Positions 43,305-53,118 are shown, counted from the first letter of the stretch. The stretch is 64,000 nucleotides of DNA from an uncultured Vampirovibrio sp. (GCA_910579975.1 CAJTWU010000005.1:1-64000); one strand, 5' to 3'. A program made the numbers and translations. The notes: generated by a model from the sequence alone, not told the origin.

Positions 43305-43574
43305 TTATTTAAAGATATTTCTTAACAATCTGAAACCCATGACAAAAGCGACTAATCCTCCAAACCATTTCAAAAATGTTTTGCTGTTTTTGTTTTTTTC
43401 CTGCTTTGAATCTTGATAAATATCGTTGTTTAAAGCTCTCATTTTCTTATTTAAATCTTCATCACGGCATAAAGTAAAAGAAGGCAGTTGCTCGGGTGCT
43501 GTTGCAACAATACGTTTCGGGCGTTCTGCCTTCGGGTTAGATGAGTAATGCTGATTTAAGATTATTTCACTCAT
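43305..43574 (-). CDS. small membrane protein, 89 aa
   Basis: Unknown. A basic soluble N-terminal part (residues 1-62, Lys/Arg/Asn-rich) leads to one hydrophobic helix (FLKWFGGLVAFVMGFRLLRN, about 67-86) at the C-terminus, so probably tail-anchored. It starts 3 nt after the stop of the preceding Phe-motif GNAT gene, so the two are coupled and may act together. Confidence 0.7.
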   Translation of the reverse strand: MSEIILNQHYSSNPKAERPKRIVATAPEQLPSFTLCRDEDLNKKMRALNNDIYQDSKQEKNKNSKTFLKWFGGLVAFVMGFRLLRNIFK

Positions 43575-43577
43575 TTG

Positions 43578-44192
43578 TTAAAATAAATCTCCGTACCTTA
43601 ATAATTTATGCAGATTGTTTTTTGGAAGATACATCATACCCGTTTGCGGCGGGATATCAGGTACCTTTTTGATTAGACAATCTTCCATATATTCATTTGC
43701 TCCTTTTTCCATAAACCTAAATCCAAGTTTATAGAAGAATAAGGCGGGTGATGATTCTTTCCAGACCGGAGACGAAAATGTTACTATTCTACCGTCCGCC
43801 ATATTATCAAACATTGCTTTTTCGGCAAGCTGTTTTATTGCCTCCGTACCTAATCCGCACCTTGACTTAGGCGATTGAATATAGTCTATAACATAACAAT
43901 TTTTCAGATATTTCATTTTCCTTTTAGGCGGCGGCAGCTGGAAAAAATTATATCCACTTCCATCATCATATTCTTCTTCTACGATTTCAACATAATCATC
44001 ATCAACATCACCGACTATGGCGATATTGTCTCCACGTTTAAATTTTTTAACCCGTAAAGTAGCCTTCTCCTTTATAAATGGAGTTTTGAAACTCAATATC
44101 GGAGGTATGGCAAAACTAACGCGTGATTGCGTTGTTTTGGCGACATTTCGCTGTTGCAGCGAAGTGTCAACACTTGCAATGTTGTTAATCAT
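43578..44192 (-). CDS. GNAT-like acetyltransferase with double Phe-motif tag
   Basis: 204 aa. The N-terminus has RVSFAIPP (about 24-31) and ILSFKTPF (about 32-39), the bipartite Phe motif. The core shows a GNAT-like run: LKNCYVIDYIQSPKSRCG (about 95-112, with an R-x-x-G-x-G-type acetyl-CoA loop, RCGLGTEAIKQLAE) and ALFFYKLGFRFMEKG near the end. Acceptor unknown. Compared with 37194, the same fold and tag occur but the sequences differ, so they are not recent duplicates. The downstream 89-aa membrane protein is 3 nt away. Confidence 0.8.
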   Translation of the reverse strand: MINNIASVDTSLQQRNVAKTTQSRVSFAIPPILSFKTPFIKEKATLRVKKFKRGDNIAIVGDVDDDYVEIVEEEYDDGSGYNFFQLPPPKRKMKYLKNCYVIDYIQSPKSRCGLGTEAIKQLAEKAMFDNMADGRIVTFSSPVWKESSPALFFYKLGFRFMEKGANEYMEDCLIKKVPDIPPQTGMMYLPKNNLHKLLRYGDLF

Positions 44193-44233
44193 AATAAACC
44201 TAACCTAAAATCTAACCTTATATATATAAAGTA

Positions 44234-44269
44234 AAATATCCGATAAAAATTGCTTTTTATCGGATATTT
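44234..44269 (-). terminator. terminator of the starch-synthase-like gene
   Basis: AAATATCCGATAAAAA and its exact complement around a 4-nt loop, followed on the minus strand by a T-rich tract. Confidence 0.8.
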
Positions 44270-44289
44270 GTGTTTACAAATTGTAATAA

Positions 44290-47073
44290 TTATTTTTGTA
44301 CAGAATCTGAAATCTGATTAAATTGAGATAGGTCGAAACATAAATCCCTTAAATGACCTACAGAAGGACAGTCAATAATCTTGCCGTCTTTATCTTTTAT
44401 TACCCAGCTCTGGTCGCCGTGGATTGCATTATCTACATATTGACGTTGAGTAGTACCTTCTCCTATTCCATAGAATGCGTTTAATGTACGTTTTAGAGCT
44501 TCAGTGTAATCATTGATTAATTCTTGAGTTAAATCTTTACCTGTTTCCCGGATTTCTTTCATTGTCCTTCCGGTTAATATACCGTTAAATCCGTCTTGTA
44601 CAGAGTCTACGTGACCTCCTGTTCTTGTAAGAACAACAGGAGTACCTTTATATAATGATTCCCATTTATCACCATCCGGTTCAAAGTAAGAAGGTCTCAT
44701 TGTCCAGTCTGAACCGGCCATCCATATTGGGTTTGGAGTGAAATCATCTAATTGGAATACGTGGCGTCCTAATTCTCCAAGTCGTTGTTTCATAGCTGTA
44801 ACATTATTTCGGTGTTTTCCTCCTTCTGCATCGACACCGCCAATTGCTATTATCGGACGAGGTTTTCCAGGATATAAGTTATCCCAGTCTCTTAAAATAT
44901 TTTCCCAGGCGCCTGTTGCAATTTCTACACCTTTTTGGCTAACAAATCGTACACCCATATTGTAGAAAGGAATTTCATCTAATTGGTCGATATCTATATC
45001 AGAGAAATCAGTTAGTCCATATTCTTTAATCTTAAAGATTTCTTTGCCTTCTGATTTATTGATATTAGTCATTTCACGTATTAATTCAAATAACATTTTC
45101 TTGTTATGGCTTCGGGCTTCCAAAATAGAGTCTATATCCATATCTGCTGTTGATGGTTTCAGAGTACGTAATTCAGTAATTCCTTGCTCCTTAAGTTTAG
45201 CAAGAGTATCTGTTACCTGTTGAATTTCAAGTTTTCTTAAATTTTCAATAATTACTGCAAAGTTATTAGTGCTCAAAGAAGTTTTCATTACTTGAGCAAC
45301 TCTTTTTCTTTGGTCATCAGTTAAACCTTCTATGTTGTTTATTTTATATTTGAAAATTTCTAACTTATCACGATTTAACATTCCATTAAACCCGCCGATT
45401 TTAGAAGCACTAAGTTCATTTATAGATCTATCCCAGCCATTGGATTGACCTTCCATTGTTCCAGCTGCAAATCTTCTTTGTGCAATATGAGTTAATGCTT
45501 TTCCTCTTTCTTCATCAGTTGCTATTTCTTGTGCATATGTTGGTGAAACAGGCTTAACTTTTGTTGCCAAGGCCATACCCATATTTGCCATATTAACAGT
45601 GCCTTCTACGGTTAGAACTTTACTCAATGCATTAATAGGAACTTCTTTTCTATCACCGTCATCATCGGTAATTGTTGTAGTGAAACCTGTTTCAGCATTT
45701 TTATAAATGTCAAATGCATATTTGTCAAACAATGTGTTCAACATATCAGAAGAATATTTACCGCCCCATCCATGGTAATCAGAGTTATGAACAATATATA
45801 ATAAATTCATTTTTTCAAAAGAACTTGCAACGGTTTGGTCTAATTCACCGTTTGCGCTTTCAACCGGTGCCATTAATCTCATAAGAGCTGCTACCGGAGC
45901 TGTATGCCAATCATTTAATATCATGCCTTCAGGAGCTTTTATTGCTTCAAAAGTTGCCGGTTTATAAATGTTGTATGATGTCTTTGATTTAGGGTCTGCT
46001 GTGATTTTTGCAAACTCATAAACAAGTTTAGAGAAGAAATTGTATCTTTCAGGTTCAGAAGAAGTCTGGGAATCTTTATAGAGACCATTTGCAGCAAAGA
46101 AATCAGGATTTCTGAACATTATACGTTTGAAACCGTTTGCCGGGTCAATACCATAGAATACTTCTACTTTTTGGGTCTCGTATTGTCCGTTTCTAACTAC
46201 ATGGGTGTCAAAATCCATAACCTTTTCAACTTCCATGTGTTCAATTGGTTTGCCGTCAGAATCTTTCATGCCTGCATACCAGTAATAAAATCTTCCATCT
46301 TTTTCTATTAAGGTTGATTTTCCAGGAATTTCATTTAATGGACGAACGAGAGTACAATCAATTCCAAATTCATTAGTATAATTTCTTGCCAATTGTACAG
46401 GAACTTCTCCTAATCCGCCTTCTTTTTCAGGCGTTGACTCTGCTGTAGGTAACCAGATTGGTGCTCCTGCTGCAAGGATTGGAGCTGCTACACCTGTTCC
46501 TGTTACAAAGTTGTTTGTTGCAGTTCTAAGTTTGTCAATCACAGGTTTCGGTAAAGCAATTTTCTTACCTTCATTATCAACATTTTGTATTAACATTAAG
46601 TTATCTATATTACGAAGATTGCGTGCTGCAGTTCCCTGAACAACAATAGGTGTGTTTGCTGCTTGATCTGCTCTTCTGTTTAAATCGTCTAAATATCCTT
46701 CAGTCCACTGTTGTTTTTCAGCTCTGGTTGCTTCATTTGTATTGACTTTTGATTTTAAATCATTAACTTTATTTTCAAGCTCTTTTACTTTCTCTTCTGC
46801 TGCTTTTTTAGCTTCTTCAGCTTTTACCTTAGCTTCTTCGGCAAGTTTTTTATTTTCTTCTAATATTTTTGCTTTATTCCTACCTTTTAATGCATAAGTC
46901 GAAACACCCAGAGACGCAATAGCTACTGCAGCTGTAATTAATGGAAGTGTGCTTTTTTTCACAGTTTCAGCCGGAGGTGAAATTCCTTGGGAACGGTCTT
47001 TTTTCCCTTCACTTATTTCTTCATTTCCCCCTTTGAATTTTAAGTATCCCACGCTAATTGGTTCTGTACGCAT
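44290..47073 (-). CDS. membrane-anchored starch/glycogen synthase-like protein (GT5) with Phe-motif tag
   Basis: 927 aa, twice the usual GlgA length. Residues about 10-16 have GYLKFKGG (Phe motif). A hydrophobic segment (LPLITAAVAIASLGVSTYAL, about 43-62) is followed by a Lys/Glu/Ala coiled coil (about 65-115). GT5 motifs then appear in order: EKEGGLGEVPVQLA (donor loop), LNDWHTAPVAALM, HNSDYHGWGG, VSPTYAQEI, NGWDRSINEL, AGSDWTMRPSYFEPDG and TRTGGHVDSVQDG. A helical insert of about 200 residues lies between VSPTYAQEI/NGWDRS and the second Rossmann domain. It likely transfers glucose from ADP- or UDP-glucose at the membrane. ATG 47073 is used because of GGAGG six bases upstream. Confidence 0.85.
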   Translation of the reverse strand: MRTEPISVGYLKFKGGNEEISEGKKDRSQGISPPAETVKKSTLPLITAAVAIASLGVSTYALKGRNKAKILEENKKLAEEAKVKAEEAKKAAEEKVKELENKVNDLKSKVNTNEATRAEKQQWTEGYLDDLNRRADQAANTPIVVQGTAARNLRNIDNLMLIQNVDNEGKKIALPKPVIDKLRTATNNFVTGTGVAAPILAAGAPIWLPTAESTPEKEGGLGEVPVQLARNYTNEFGIDCTLVRPLNEIPGKSTLIEKDGRFYYWYAGMKDSDGKPIEHMEVEKVMDFDTHVVRNGQYETQKVEVFYGIDPANGFKRIMFRNPDFFAANGLYKDSQTSSEPERYNFFSKLVYEFAKITADPKSKTSYNIYKPATFEAIKAPEGMILNDWHTAPVAALMRLMAPVESANGELDQTVASSFEKMNLLYIVHNSDYHGWGGKYSSDMLNTLFDKYAFDIYKNAETGFTTTITDDDGDRKEVPINALSKVLTVEGTVNMANMGMALATKVKPVSPTYAQEIATDEERGKALTHIAQRRFAAGTMEGQSNGWDRSINELSASKIGGFNGMLNRDKLEIFKYKINNIEGLTDDQRKRVAQVMKTSLSTNNFAVIIENLRKLEIQQVTDTLAKLKEQGITELRTLKPSTADMDIDSILEARSHNKKMLFELIREMTNINKSEGKEIFKIKEYGLTDFSDIDIDQLDEIPFYNMGVRFVSQKGVEIATGAWENILRDWDNLYPGKPRPIIAIGGVDAEGGKHRNNVTAMKQRLGELGRHVFQLDDFTPNPIWMAGSDWTMRPSYFEPDGDKWESLYKGTPVVLTRTGGHVDSVQDGFNGILTGRTMKEIRETGKDLTQELINDYTEALKRTLNAFYGIGEGTTQRQYVDNAIHGDQSWVIKDKDGKIIDCPSVGHLRDLCFDLSQFNQISDSVQK

Positions 47074-47247
47074 ATACAACCTCCATATAATACAAACACA
47101 CTTCTATTTATATATATAAAAACACAAAACAAAATTATTTTTACCTATACCAGGGGATGATTTTTAAAAATGTTACAAAACTATACATTGAACAAATTTT
47201 TTATAAATATCGTTTAAAAAAATGAAGAAAACTTTTTCTTAAATTTA

Positions 47248-47253
47248 TATAAT
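47248..47253 (+). promoter_or_regulatory. candidate -10 of the tolC-mac operon
   Basis: TATAAT at 47248-47253, 16 nt before the GTG; no convincing -35. GGAGG lies between it and the start. Confidence 0.35.
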
Positions 47254-47269
47254 AAACCTTGGAGGATTA

Positions 47270-48778
47270 GTGAAAAATAAACTTATAGCAGCAGTTACTT
47301 TAATTATATTTTTATCACAAAGTGTTTTTGCTATTGAAGACGCTGCTGTTAAACTTGAAAAACCGAAAAAAGCTAAAAGAGTTGAAGTGGCTAAAATTCA
47401 ACTGCCGGCAGTGTTTTCAAGAAAACATCCGCCAACACAAATTAGTATAATGACAATTGATGAATGTGTTGATTATGCTATTACCCATAACCCTAATTTA
47501 TTTGCGGCAAATGAACGTATTAATGCTGCAAAGGCTGGGATTGGAGTGCAAAGAGCAAGTTATGCTCCTCGTTTAACTGCAAGAGTGGGATATAACCACA
47601 ATACAAATAATGGTACAAAAATTGTAAATTCACATAATAATTCAGTAGGTTTTAATGTTGGAATTTCTGAAATGATTTGGGATTTTGGCAAAACTACGGC
47701 AAGAATTAATATGGCAAAATATGATACTTTAGCTGCTCAATATGATTATGATTATGACATGCTTAATGTAGTTTATGATGTAAGAATTAATTACTATAAA
47801 GTACTTTCAGCCTTAGCTAATCTTGATATTTATGAACAGAATATACGTATCCAAACTTTAAATTATGAACGTACAAAAGCAATGTTTGATGAAGGTTTGA
47901 AATCGAAAATTGATGTCGTTAATGCCGAAGTTAATCTTGCTGATGCAAAAATTCAGCTTGTCGAAGGTCAAAATACTTTGGAAACTAATCTCATTACATT
48001 AAAAGACTCAATGTTTTATCAGGAAACCTCAGAATTGATTGTTAAAAATACTGAAAACTTTGATTTTCTGAAAGCTGATTATAAAAAGAAAATTGAAGGA
48101 GTAGAAAACGGATTAAAACCAACTTCTTTTAAAAAGAATGAAGAAGGCCTTTTGATGTTAACTTCAGGGATTGAGCACAGAGATATTATTCATAATTTTG
48201 AGTTTAAACCTATGAAAATTGCAAAACAAAATGCTGTTGATAAAGCTTTTGAGTTTCGTCCGGATTTGAAATCTAATGAAATGATATCGAAAGTTCAAGA
48301 AGAATCTTTAAAAGCAATTAAGCGTTCTTATGCACCAGAAATTAATGGAGAATTTACCTGGGGCTATACAAAAAATGAATCAACTTACACAAGTCCGCTT
48401 CAGTTTGGTGCAAGTGTTGGATTAGGTACAATTAATCCATATCAAATTCATTATCAGGTTAAAGAAGGTGAAGCTTATTTGGATATAGCTAACCATAATG
48501 TAAATATAGCCAAATCAAGTATTTACTGGGAAGTTCAATCAAATTATGTTAATATGCGTCAGCTTGAACGTCGTATTCCTTTGATGAATGAAAAAGTCAA
48601 AGCGACATTAGAGAACTTTGAGCTTGCAGATGGGCGTTACAGTGTAGGACTGAATAATTATGTAGAATTACAAGATGCGCTTGCGAACTATAACAGCTCG
48701 CAATTAAACTTTGTAGAAGCTGTGTTTCAATATAATGTAGCAAGAGAAACCTTACTAAAATCTATGGGGATTAAATAA
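47270..48778 (+). CDS. TolC-family outer-membrane efflux protein
   Basis: Outer-membrane channel of a tripartite exporter. Signal peptide MKNKLIAAVTLIIFLSQSVF (cleavage near FA-IED). Two OEP repeats rich in long amphipathic helices: TIDECVDYAITHNPNLFAAN to NLDIYEQNIRIQ, and EFRPDLKSNEMISKVQEESL to the terminal YNVARETLLKSMGIK. GTG start with GGAGG 8 nt upstream. It overlaps macA by 1 nt. Confidence 0.93.
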   Translation: MKNKLIAAVTLIIFLSQSVFAIEDAAVKLEKPKKAKRVEVAKIQLPAVFSRKHPPTQISIMTIDECVDYAITHNPNLFAANERINAAKAGIGVQRASYAPRLTARVGYNHNTNNGTKIVNSHNNSVGFNVGISEMIWDFGKTTARINMAKYDTLAAQYDYDYDMLNVVYDVRINYYKVLSALANLDIYEQNIRIQTLNYERTKAMFDEGLKSKIDVVNAEVNLADAKIQLVEGQNTLETNLITLKDSMFYQETSELIVKNTENFDFLKADYKKKIEGVENGLKPTSFKKNEEGLLMLTSGIEHRDIIHNFEFKPMKIAKQNAVDKAFEFRPDLKSNEMISKVQEESLKAIKRSYAPEINGEFTWGYTKNESTYTSPLQFGASVGLGTINPYQIHYQVKEGEAYLDIANHNVNIAKSSIYWEVQSNYVNMRQLERRIPLMNEKVKATLENFELADGRYSVGLNNYVELQDALANYNSSQLNFVEAVFQYNVARETLLKSMGIK

Positions 48779-49926
48779 TGAAAAAATATATAGTAATTGC
48801 TGTTGCAATAATTTTAGTTTTGGGAATTGGGTTTGGAATTCTTAAAAACGGCAGCGTAAAATATATGACCAAAGAAGTTACCAGAGAGTCCATTACTCAA
48901 TATGTCGAGGCTTCAGGAACTATTAAACCTATTAATACAATTGAGGTCGGTACTCAGGTTTCAGGTACTGTTGCGAGGATTTATGCTGATTACAACTCTG
49001 TAGTTAAAAAAGGGGATTTGTTAGCAGAACTTGACCCGAGTCTTTTTCAGGCAAATGTTGACCAGTCAACAGCAAAGCTGAATAATGCTCAGGCTTCTTA
49101 TGCGAAGGCTTCTTCTACACTCAATTACAAGCGCAACAACTATCAAAGATATAAACATCTTTATGAGAAAAATTATGTTTCTAAAGACGAAGTTGAACTA
49201 GCTCTTTCAAATTTTCAGCAGGCACAAGCAGAAGTTAGTGCTGCAAGTGCAGAAGTTAGTGCTGCAAAAGCGGCATTAGACAATAATTTAACTAATCTAA
49301 GATATTCAAAAATCGTTTCTCCTGTTAATGGTACAGTTATTTCAAGAGCGGTTGATGTGGGGCAAACAGTTGCTGCAAGTTTTAATACCCCTACTTTATT
49401 TGAAGTTGCAGAGGATTTAACTCAAATGCAGATTGAAACCAGTGTTTCAGAAGCTGATATCGGGAAGGTTAAAGTCGGGCAAAAAGCAAATTATACTTTA
49501 GACGGATATCAGGATAGGAAGTTTGAAGGTGAAGTTACTCAGGTTCGTTTAGCTTCAACTACTACAAATAATGTTGTTACATATGCAGTTATTGTTTCTG
49601 TAGACAATTCAGAAGGACTTGTAATCCCGGGCATGAGTGCAAATGTTTCAATTGTAACTAATAGAGTTGAGAATGCTCTTTGTGTACCGCCACAAGCTTT
49701 GAGATTTACTCCTGAAACAAACGGGCAAAAATACGAGAAACAAGGAATTTGGCTTCAAACAAAAAGCGGTTTAAAACGCTGCGATATTGAAATCGGTGCG
49801 GCTGATGACAATCACACCCAAATTATTTCTAATGAAATTAAAGCAGGTGATAAGGTGGTTGTCGGCTCAGTCGGCGGTAAAAATAAGAAATCTCAAAAAG
49901 GCAGTATGAGACCTCCGAGGATGTAA
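48778..49926 (+). CDS. macA: periplasmic adaptor, MacA/HlyD family
   Basis: Membrane-fusion protein linking a MacB transporter to TolC. An N-terminal transmembrane segment (YIVIAVAIILVLGIGFGI), the barrel-lipoyl half (GTQVSGTVARIYADYNSVVK, ILAELDPSLFQ-like LLAELDPSLFQ), a helical hairpin (about 75-160) and the returning lipoyl half (KIVSPVNGTVISRAVDVGQT) are all present. Overlaps both neighbours by 1 nt. Substrate unknown. Confidence 0.92.
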   Translation: MKKYIVIAVAIILVLGIGFGILKNGSVKYMTKEVTRESITQYVEASGTIKPINTIEVGTQVSGTVARIYADYNSVVKKGDLLAELDPSLFQANVDQSTAKLNNAQASYAKASSTLNYKRNNYQRYKHLYEKNYVSKDEVELALSNFQQAQAEVSAASAEVSAAKAALDNNLTNLRYSKIVSPVNGTVISRAVDVGQTVAASFNTPTLFEVAEDLTQMQIETSVSEADIGKVKVGQKANYTLDGYQDRKFEGEVTQVRLASTTTNNVVTYAVIVSVDNSEGLVIPGMSANVSIVTNRVENALCVPPQALRFTPETNGQKYEKQGIWLQTKSGLKRCDIEIGAADDNHTQIISNEIKAGDKVVVGSVGGKNKKSQKGSMRPPRM

Positions 49927-50609
49927 TGGCATTAATTGAAGTGAAAAACGCAATAAAAACATATCAAATGGGAGAGGAGTCTTTCCATGCTCTTAATGAC
50001 GTTTCCTTCTCAATTGATACAGGTGAGTTTGTTGCAATTATGGGGACTTCAGGTTCAGGTAAATCAACCTGTATGAATATGCTTGGAACTTTAGATAAAC
50101 CTAATAGCGGTGAATATTACCTTGATGGTGTCGATGTTTTTTCTTTAGATGCTAATCAACTATCTGATATAAGAAATAACAAAATCGGATTTGTATTTCA
50201 GGGTTTCAATTTGATTTCAAGAACTTCTGCTATTGATAATGTTATGCTTCCTATGATTTATAAAGGAATACAGGAAGAAGAAAGGATAAAACGTGCGAAA
50301 GAAGCTCTTAAAATTGTAGGGCTTGAAAACAAAGAAGGAAATATGCCATCTCAAATGTCAGGCGGTCAGCAGCAGAGGGTTGCAATTGCACGCGCGATTG
50401 TAAATGATGCTCCTCTTATTTTAGCGGATGAACCTACAGGGAATTTGGATACGAAAACAAGTATTGATGTAATGGAGTTTTTTGTTAACCTTAATGAAAA
50501 ACTTGGAAAAACAATAGTACTTGTTACTCACGAACCTGATATTGCTGAATATACAAAAAGAGTAATCAGGTTTAAAGATGGAAAAATTATATCGGACGAG
50601 AAAAAATGA
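49926..50609 (+). CDS. ABC transporter ATPase, MacB/LolD type
   Basis: Nucleotide-binding subunit. Walker A GTSGSGKST (about 40-48), Q-loop FVFQGFN, signature MSGGQQQRVAIARAI (about 139-153), Walker B LILADEPTGNLD and H-loop VTHEPDI. Length 227 aa. MacB is usually one chain; here ATPase and permease are split, as in many non-enteric species. Confidence 0.95.
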   Translation: MALIEVKNAIKTYQMGEESFHALNDVSFSIDTGEFVAIMGTSGSGKSTCMNMLGTLDKPNSGEYYLDGVDVFSLDANQLSDIRNNKIGFVFQGFNLISRTSAIDNVMLPMIYKGIQEEERIKRAKEALKIVGLENKEGNMPSQMSGGQQQRVAIARAIVNDAPLILADEPTGNLDTKTSIDVMEFFVNLNEKLGKTIVLVTHEPDIAEYTKRVIRFKDGKIISDEKK

Positions 50610-51832
50610 TAGATTTTAAATCAACATTGAAAATAGCTTTGAATTCTTTAAGAGTAAATAAAATGCGCTCAGCGTTAACAAGTCTTGGTATTATTATCGG
50701 GGTAGCAGCGGTTATTATCATGCTTGCAATAGGAGCGGGTGCTAATAAAAAAGTTCAGGAAAATATGGAGTCTATGGGTTCAAATCTTTTGACAATTCGT
50801 TCTGCAACTGCTAGAACGGGCGGGGTTTCAATGGGATTTGGAACAAAACCTACACTCAGTGTAAAAGATGCCGAAGCAATAAAAAAAGGTGCACGTGGTG
50901 TTGATGCAGTTGCTCCTGTGATGAATTCTTCTAAACAGGTTATGTATGGCAATCAAAACTGGTCAACTTCTGTATATGGGATTACAACTCCTTATTTGTA
51001 TGTCAAAAACTATGAAATTCAACTTGGAAGACCATTTACTCGTGATGAAGATAAGAATGCCGTAAAAGTTGCAATAATAGGTTCAACTGTTGAAAGAGAA
51101 CTTTTTGGAGATGTTAATCCCATTGATAAAACTATTCGTATTGGAGATGTGCCTTTTAAAATTATCGGCACATTAAAATCTAAAGGTCAAATGGGACCAA
51201 TGGATCAGGATGACATTATTTTTATCCCTCTTACAACAGCGCAGAGAAAGGTTTTTGGTACTGACTTTCCTGGAGCAGTAAGTCAAATTCTTGTAAAAGC
51301 TTTGTCTTTAGAAGATACAGAAATCGCACAGCAAGATGTTAGACAGATTTTAAGACGACGTCATAATCTGGGTTCAACTCAAGAGGACGATTTTGATATC
51401 CGTAACAGTGCCGAGTTTCAGGAAAAAATGAAATCAACGGTTCAGACTTTTGCAATTCTTTTAGCCTCAATTGCTTCGGTTTCTCTTGTTGTTGGCGGTA
51501 TTGGGATTATGAATATTATGCTGGTGTCTGTAACCGAAAGGACAAAAGAAATCGGTATAAGAATGGCAATCGGTGCCCGGGCGCAAGATATTAGAATACA
51601 GTTTCTGATTGAAGCTCTTGTTTTGTCGCTTTTAGGCGGTTTGATTGGTGTTATTGCAGGAATTGTTATTGCACTTTTAATAGGAGCGGTATTTAATACT
51701 TCTATTGTCATAACAATATCACCGATTTTATTATCGTTTGGATTTTCAGGCCTGGTTGGAATAGGCTTCGGATATTATCCGGCACATAAAGCTTCGCTGC
51801 TTAATCCTATTGATGCTTTGAGATATGAATAG
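50606..51832 (+). CDS. macB: ABC transporter permease, MacB type
   Basis: Four-helix permease with periplasmic domain. TM1 is in LTSLGIIIGVAAVIIMLAIG (about 24-43), a MacB_PCD periplasmic domain follows (about 45-270), then three C-terminal helices (FAILLASIASVSLVVGGIGI, the ALVLSLLGGLIGVIAGIVIA segment and a final ILLSFGFSGLVGIGFGYYPA). ERTKEIGIRMAIGAR and LNPIDALRYE are family signatures. Overlaps the ATPase by 4 nt. The TolC, adaptor and ATPase genes complete a mechanotransmission-type exporter. Confidence 0.94.
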   Translation: MIDFKSTLKIALNSLRVNKMRSALTSLGIIIGVAAVIIMLAIGAGANKKVQENMESMGSNLLTIRSATARTGGVSMGFGTKPTLSVKDAEAIKKGARGVDAVAPVMNSSKQVMYGNQNWSTSVYGITTPYLYVKNYEIQLGRPFTRDEDKNAVKVAIIGSTVERELFGDVNPIDKTIRIGDVPFKIIGTLKSKGQMGPMDQDDIIFIPLTTAQRKVFGTDFPGAVSQILVKALSLEDTEIAQQDVRQILRRRHNLGSTQEDDFDIRNSAEFQEKMKSTVQTFAILLASIASVSLVVGGIGIMNIMLVSVTERTKEIGIRMAIGARAQDIRIQFLIEALVLSLLGGLIGVIAGIVIALLIGAVFNTSIVITISPILLSFGFSGLVGIGFGYYPAHKASLLNPIDALRYE

Positions 51833-51834
51833 CT

Positions 51835-52653
51835 CTATACACCGGAGCCTTTTACTTCAATCCTTTTAAGTCTTTGTTCAATTCTTCTGTACCATTTTAG
51901 TTTTTGCTGGAATAATGTATCATAACCCTTAAAATTACCATGACTTACATCATAGAATTGTTTATCACAAAGTTTTTCAAGCGTATCGCCAAGATAATTA
52001 GTAAATTCTTTTCTATCTATTTTGCCGCTGTTTAACTCAATTATTTCACCCATTTCAACAAGAACTTCCGGACGGTTGTCACGTAAAAACATATAGTTAA
52101 CCGCAATTGGCATTAAAGCCACCTTGCCGTATTTTTTAGACGCTTTTTCTGCTATATATGCAAGTCCTGATTGAAATTCAATTGGTCTAAAGTTAGGCGG
52201 TTTAATAATTCCCTGTGGAAAAATGTATAAAATATTATTTAAGTCGCCTAAAATTTCTACAGAATATTTCAGTGCTTCCATTGAGGCTTGAGGCGATTTT
52301 TTGTTTACATTAAAAGCACCGCCGCGTCTAAGCAAAGGAAATCTGTTTAATTCTTCAACCATTAAACGAATTTCTTTTTTCAAAAGTCTGTTGCAGATAT
52401 TGTATCCGACAATCCCGTCCCACCAATTTGAGTGAGGGGCAAACATAATAATCGGTGTATCGGGATTTCTTCTCTTATAGTTTTCAATACCTTTATAACG
52501 GAATGCATAAAATCTATCTTCAAGCATGCCGTAAAAAAATCTATCAGCCACCCATAGCCAAAACGGAGAGGTTTTAGCCGGGCAAAACTTCTCATCAATA
52601 TTCCTTAATTTGGTAGGCGGAACCTCAGAATACAAATCCTCTAGATTAATCAT
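51835..52653 (-). CDS. lysophospholipid acyltransferase, PlsC family
   Basis: Third PlsC-like protein. Catalytic HSNWWDGIVG (H-x4-D, about 79-88), YIFPQGIIKPPN (block III) and LMPIAVNYMF (block IV). Longer than the two at 16-17 kb and without their VEGKENIP motif; closer to a group acting on lipid-linked or glycolipid substrates. ATG 52653 is chosen; TATTAT ends exactly 6 nt before it and there is no Shine-Dalgarno. Ends 2 nt from the convergent permease gene. Confidence 0.88.
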   Translation of the reverse strand: MINLEDLYSEVPPTKLRNIDEKFCPAKTSPFWLWVADRFFYGMLEDRFYAFRYKGIENYKRRNPDTPIIMFAPHSNWWDGIVGYNICNRLLKKEIRLMVEELNRFPLLRRGGAFNVNKKSPQASMEALKYSVEILGDLNNILYIFPQGIIKPPNFRPIEFQSGLAYIAEKASKKYGKVALMPIAVNYMFLRDNRPEVLVEMGEIIELNSGKIDRKEFTNYLGDTLEKLCDKQFYDVSHGNFKGYDTLFQQKLKWYRRIEQRLKRIEVKGSGV

Positions 52654-52751
52654 AAAATTATAATACACTTTTCAATTCTCAAAGTGAACACCTAAATGTC
52701 TAATATTTACAAATGTTAAAAAATGATAGAGATTAGAGTTTCTCAAAGGTG

Positions 52752-52778
52752 TTGACAATAAAAAATTTTTCCTATAAT
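52752..52778 (+). promoter_or_regulatory. strong promoter of the tRNA cluster
   Basis: Perfect TTGACA (52752-52757) and TATAAT (52773-52778), 15 nt apart, 12 nt before tRNA-Thr. Spacing is short, so TAATAT (52775-52780) with 17 nt may be the real -10. Confidence 0.65.
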
Positions 52779-52790
52779 ATAGATTGTGTT

Positions 52791-52862
52791 GCCGGTATAG
52801 CTCAACGGTAGAGCAACGGTTTTGTAAACCGTAGGTTGTAGGTTCGATTCCTATTACCGGCT
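52791..52862 (+). tRNA. tRNA-Thr (TGT)
   Basis: Acceptor GCCGGTA / TACCGGC, anticodon loop TTTGTAA, discriminator T. CCA not encoded. Confidence 0.96.
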
Positions 52863-52892
52863 TTTTTTATTCCCCAGCGGGGAGCTGCTTAT

Positions 52893-52964
52893 GCCTTTGT
52901 GGCGCAGGGGTAGCGCACTCCCTTGGTAAGGGAGAGGCCACGAGTTCAAATCTCGTCAAAGGCA
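52893..52964 (+). tRNA. tRNA-Thr (GGT)
   Basis: Acceptor GCCTTTG / CAAAGGC, anticodon loop TTGGTAA, discriminator A. CCA not encoded. A small CCCC-AGC-GGGG hairpin lies in the spacer before it. Confidence 0.96.
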
Positions 52965-52986
52965 TTTTAATATGAAAATTGAATAA

Positions 52987-53073
<87 letters not shown>

Positions 53074-53075
53074 TT

Positions 53076-53102
53076 AAAAGACTCCTTCGGGGGTCTTTTT
53101 TT
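53076..53102 (+). terminator. terminator after tRNA-Tyr
   Basis: AAAAGACTCC-TTCG-GGGGTCTTTT, a stable UUCG tetraloop hairpin, then T-run. Confidence 0.9.
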
Positions 53103-53118
53103 AAAAGTTGAGGTACTG

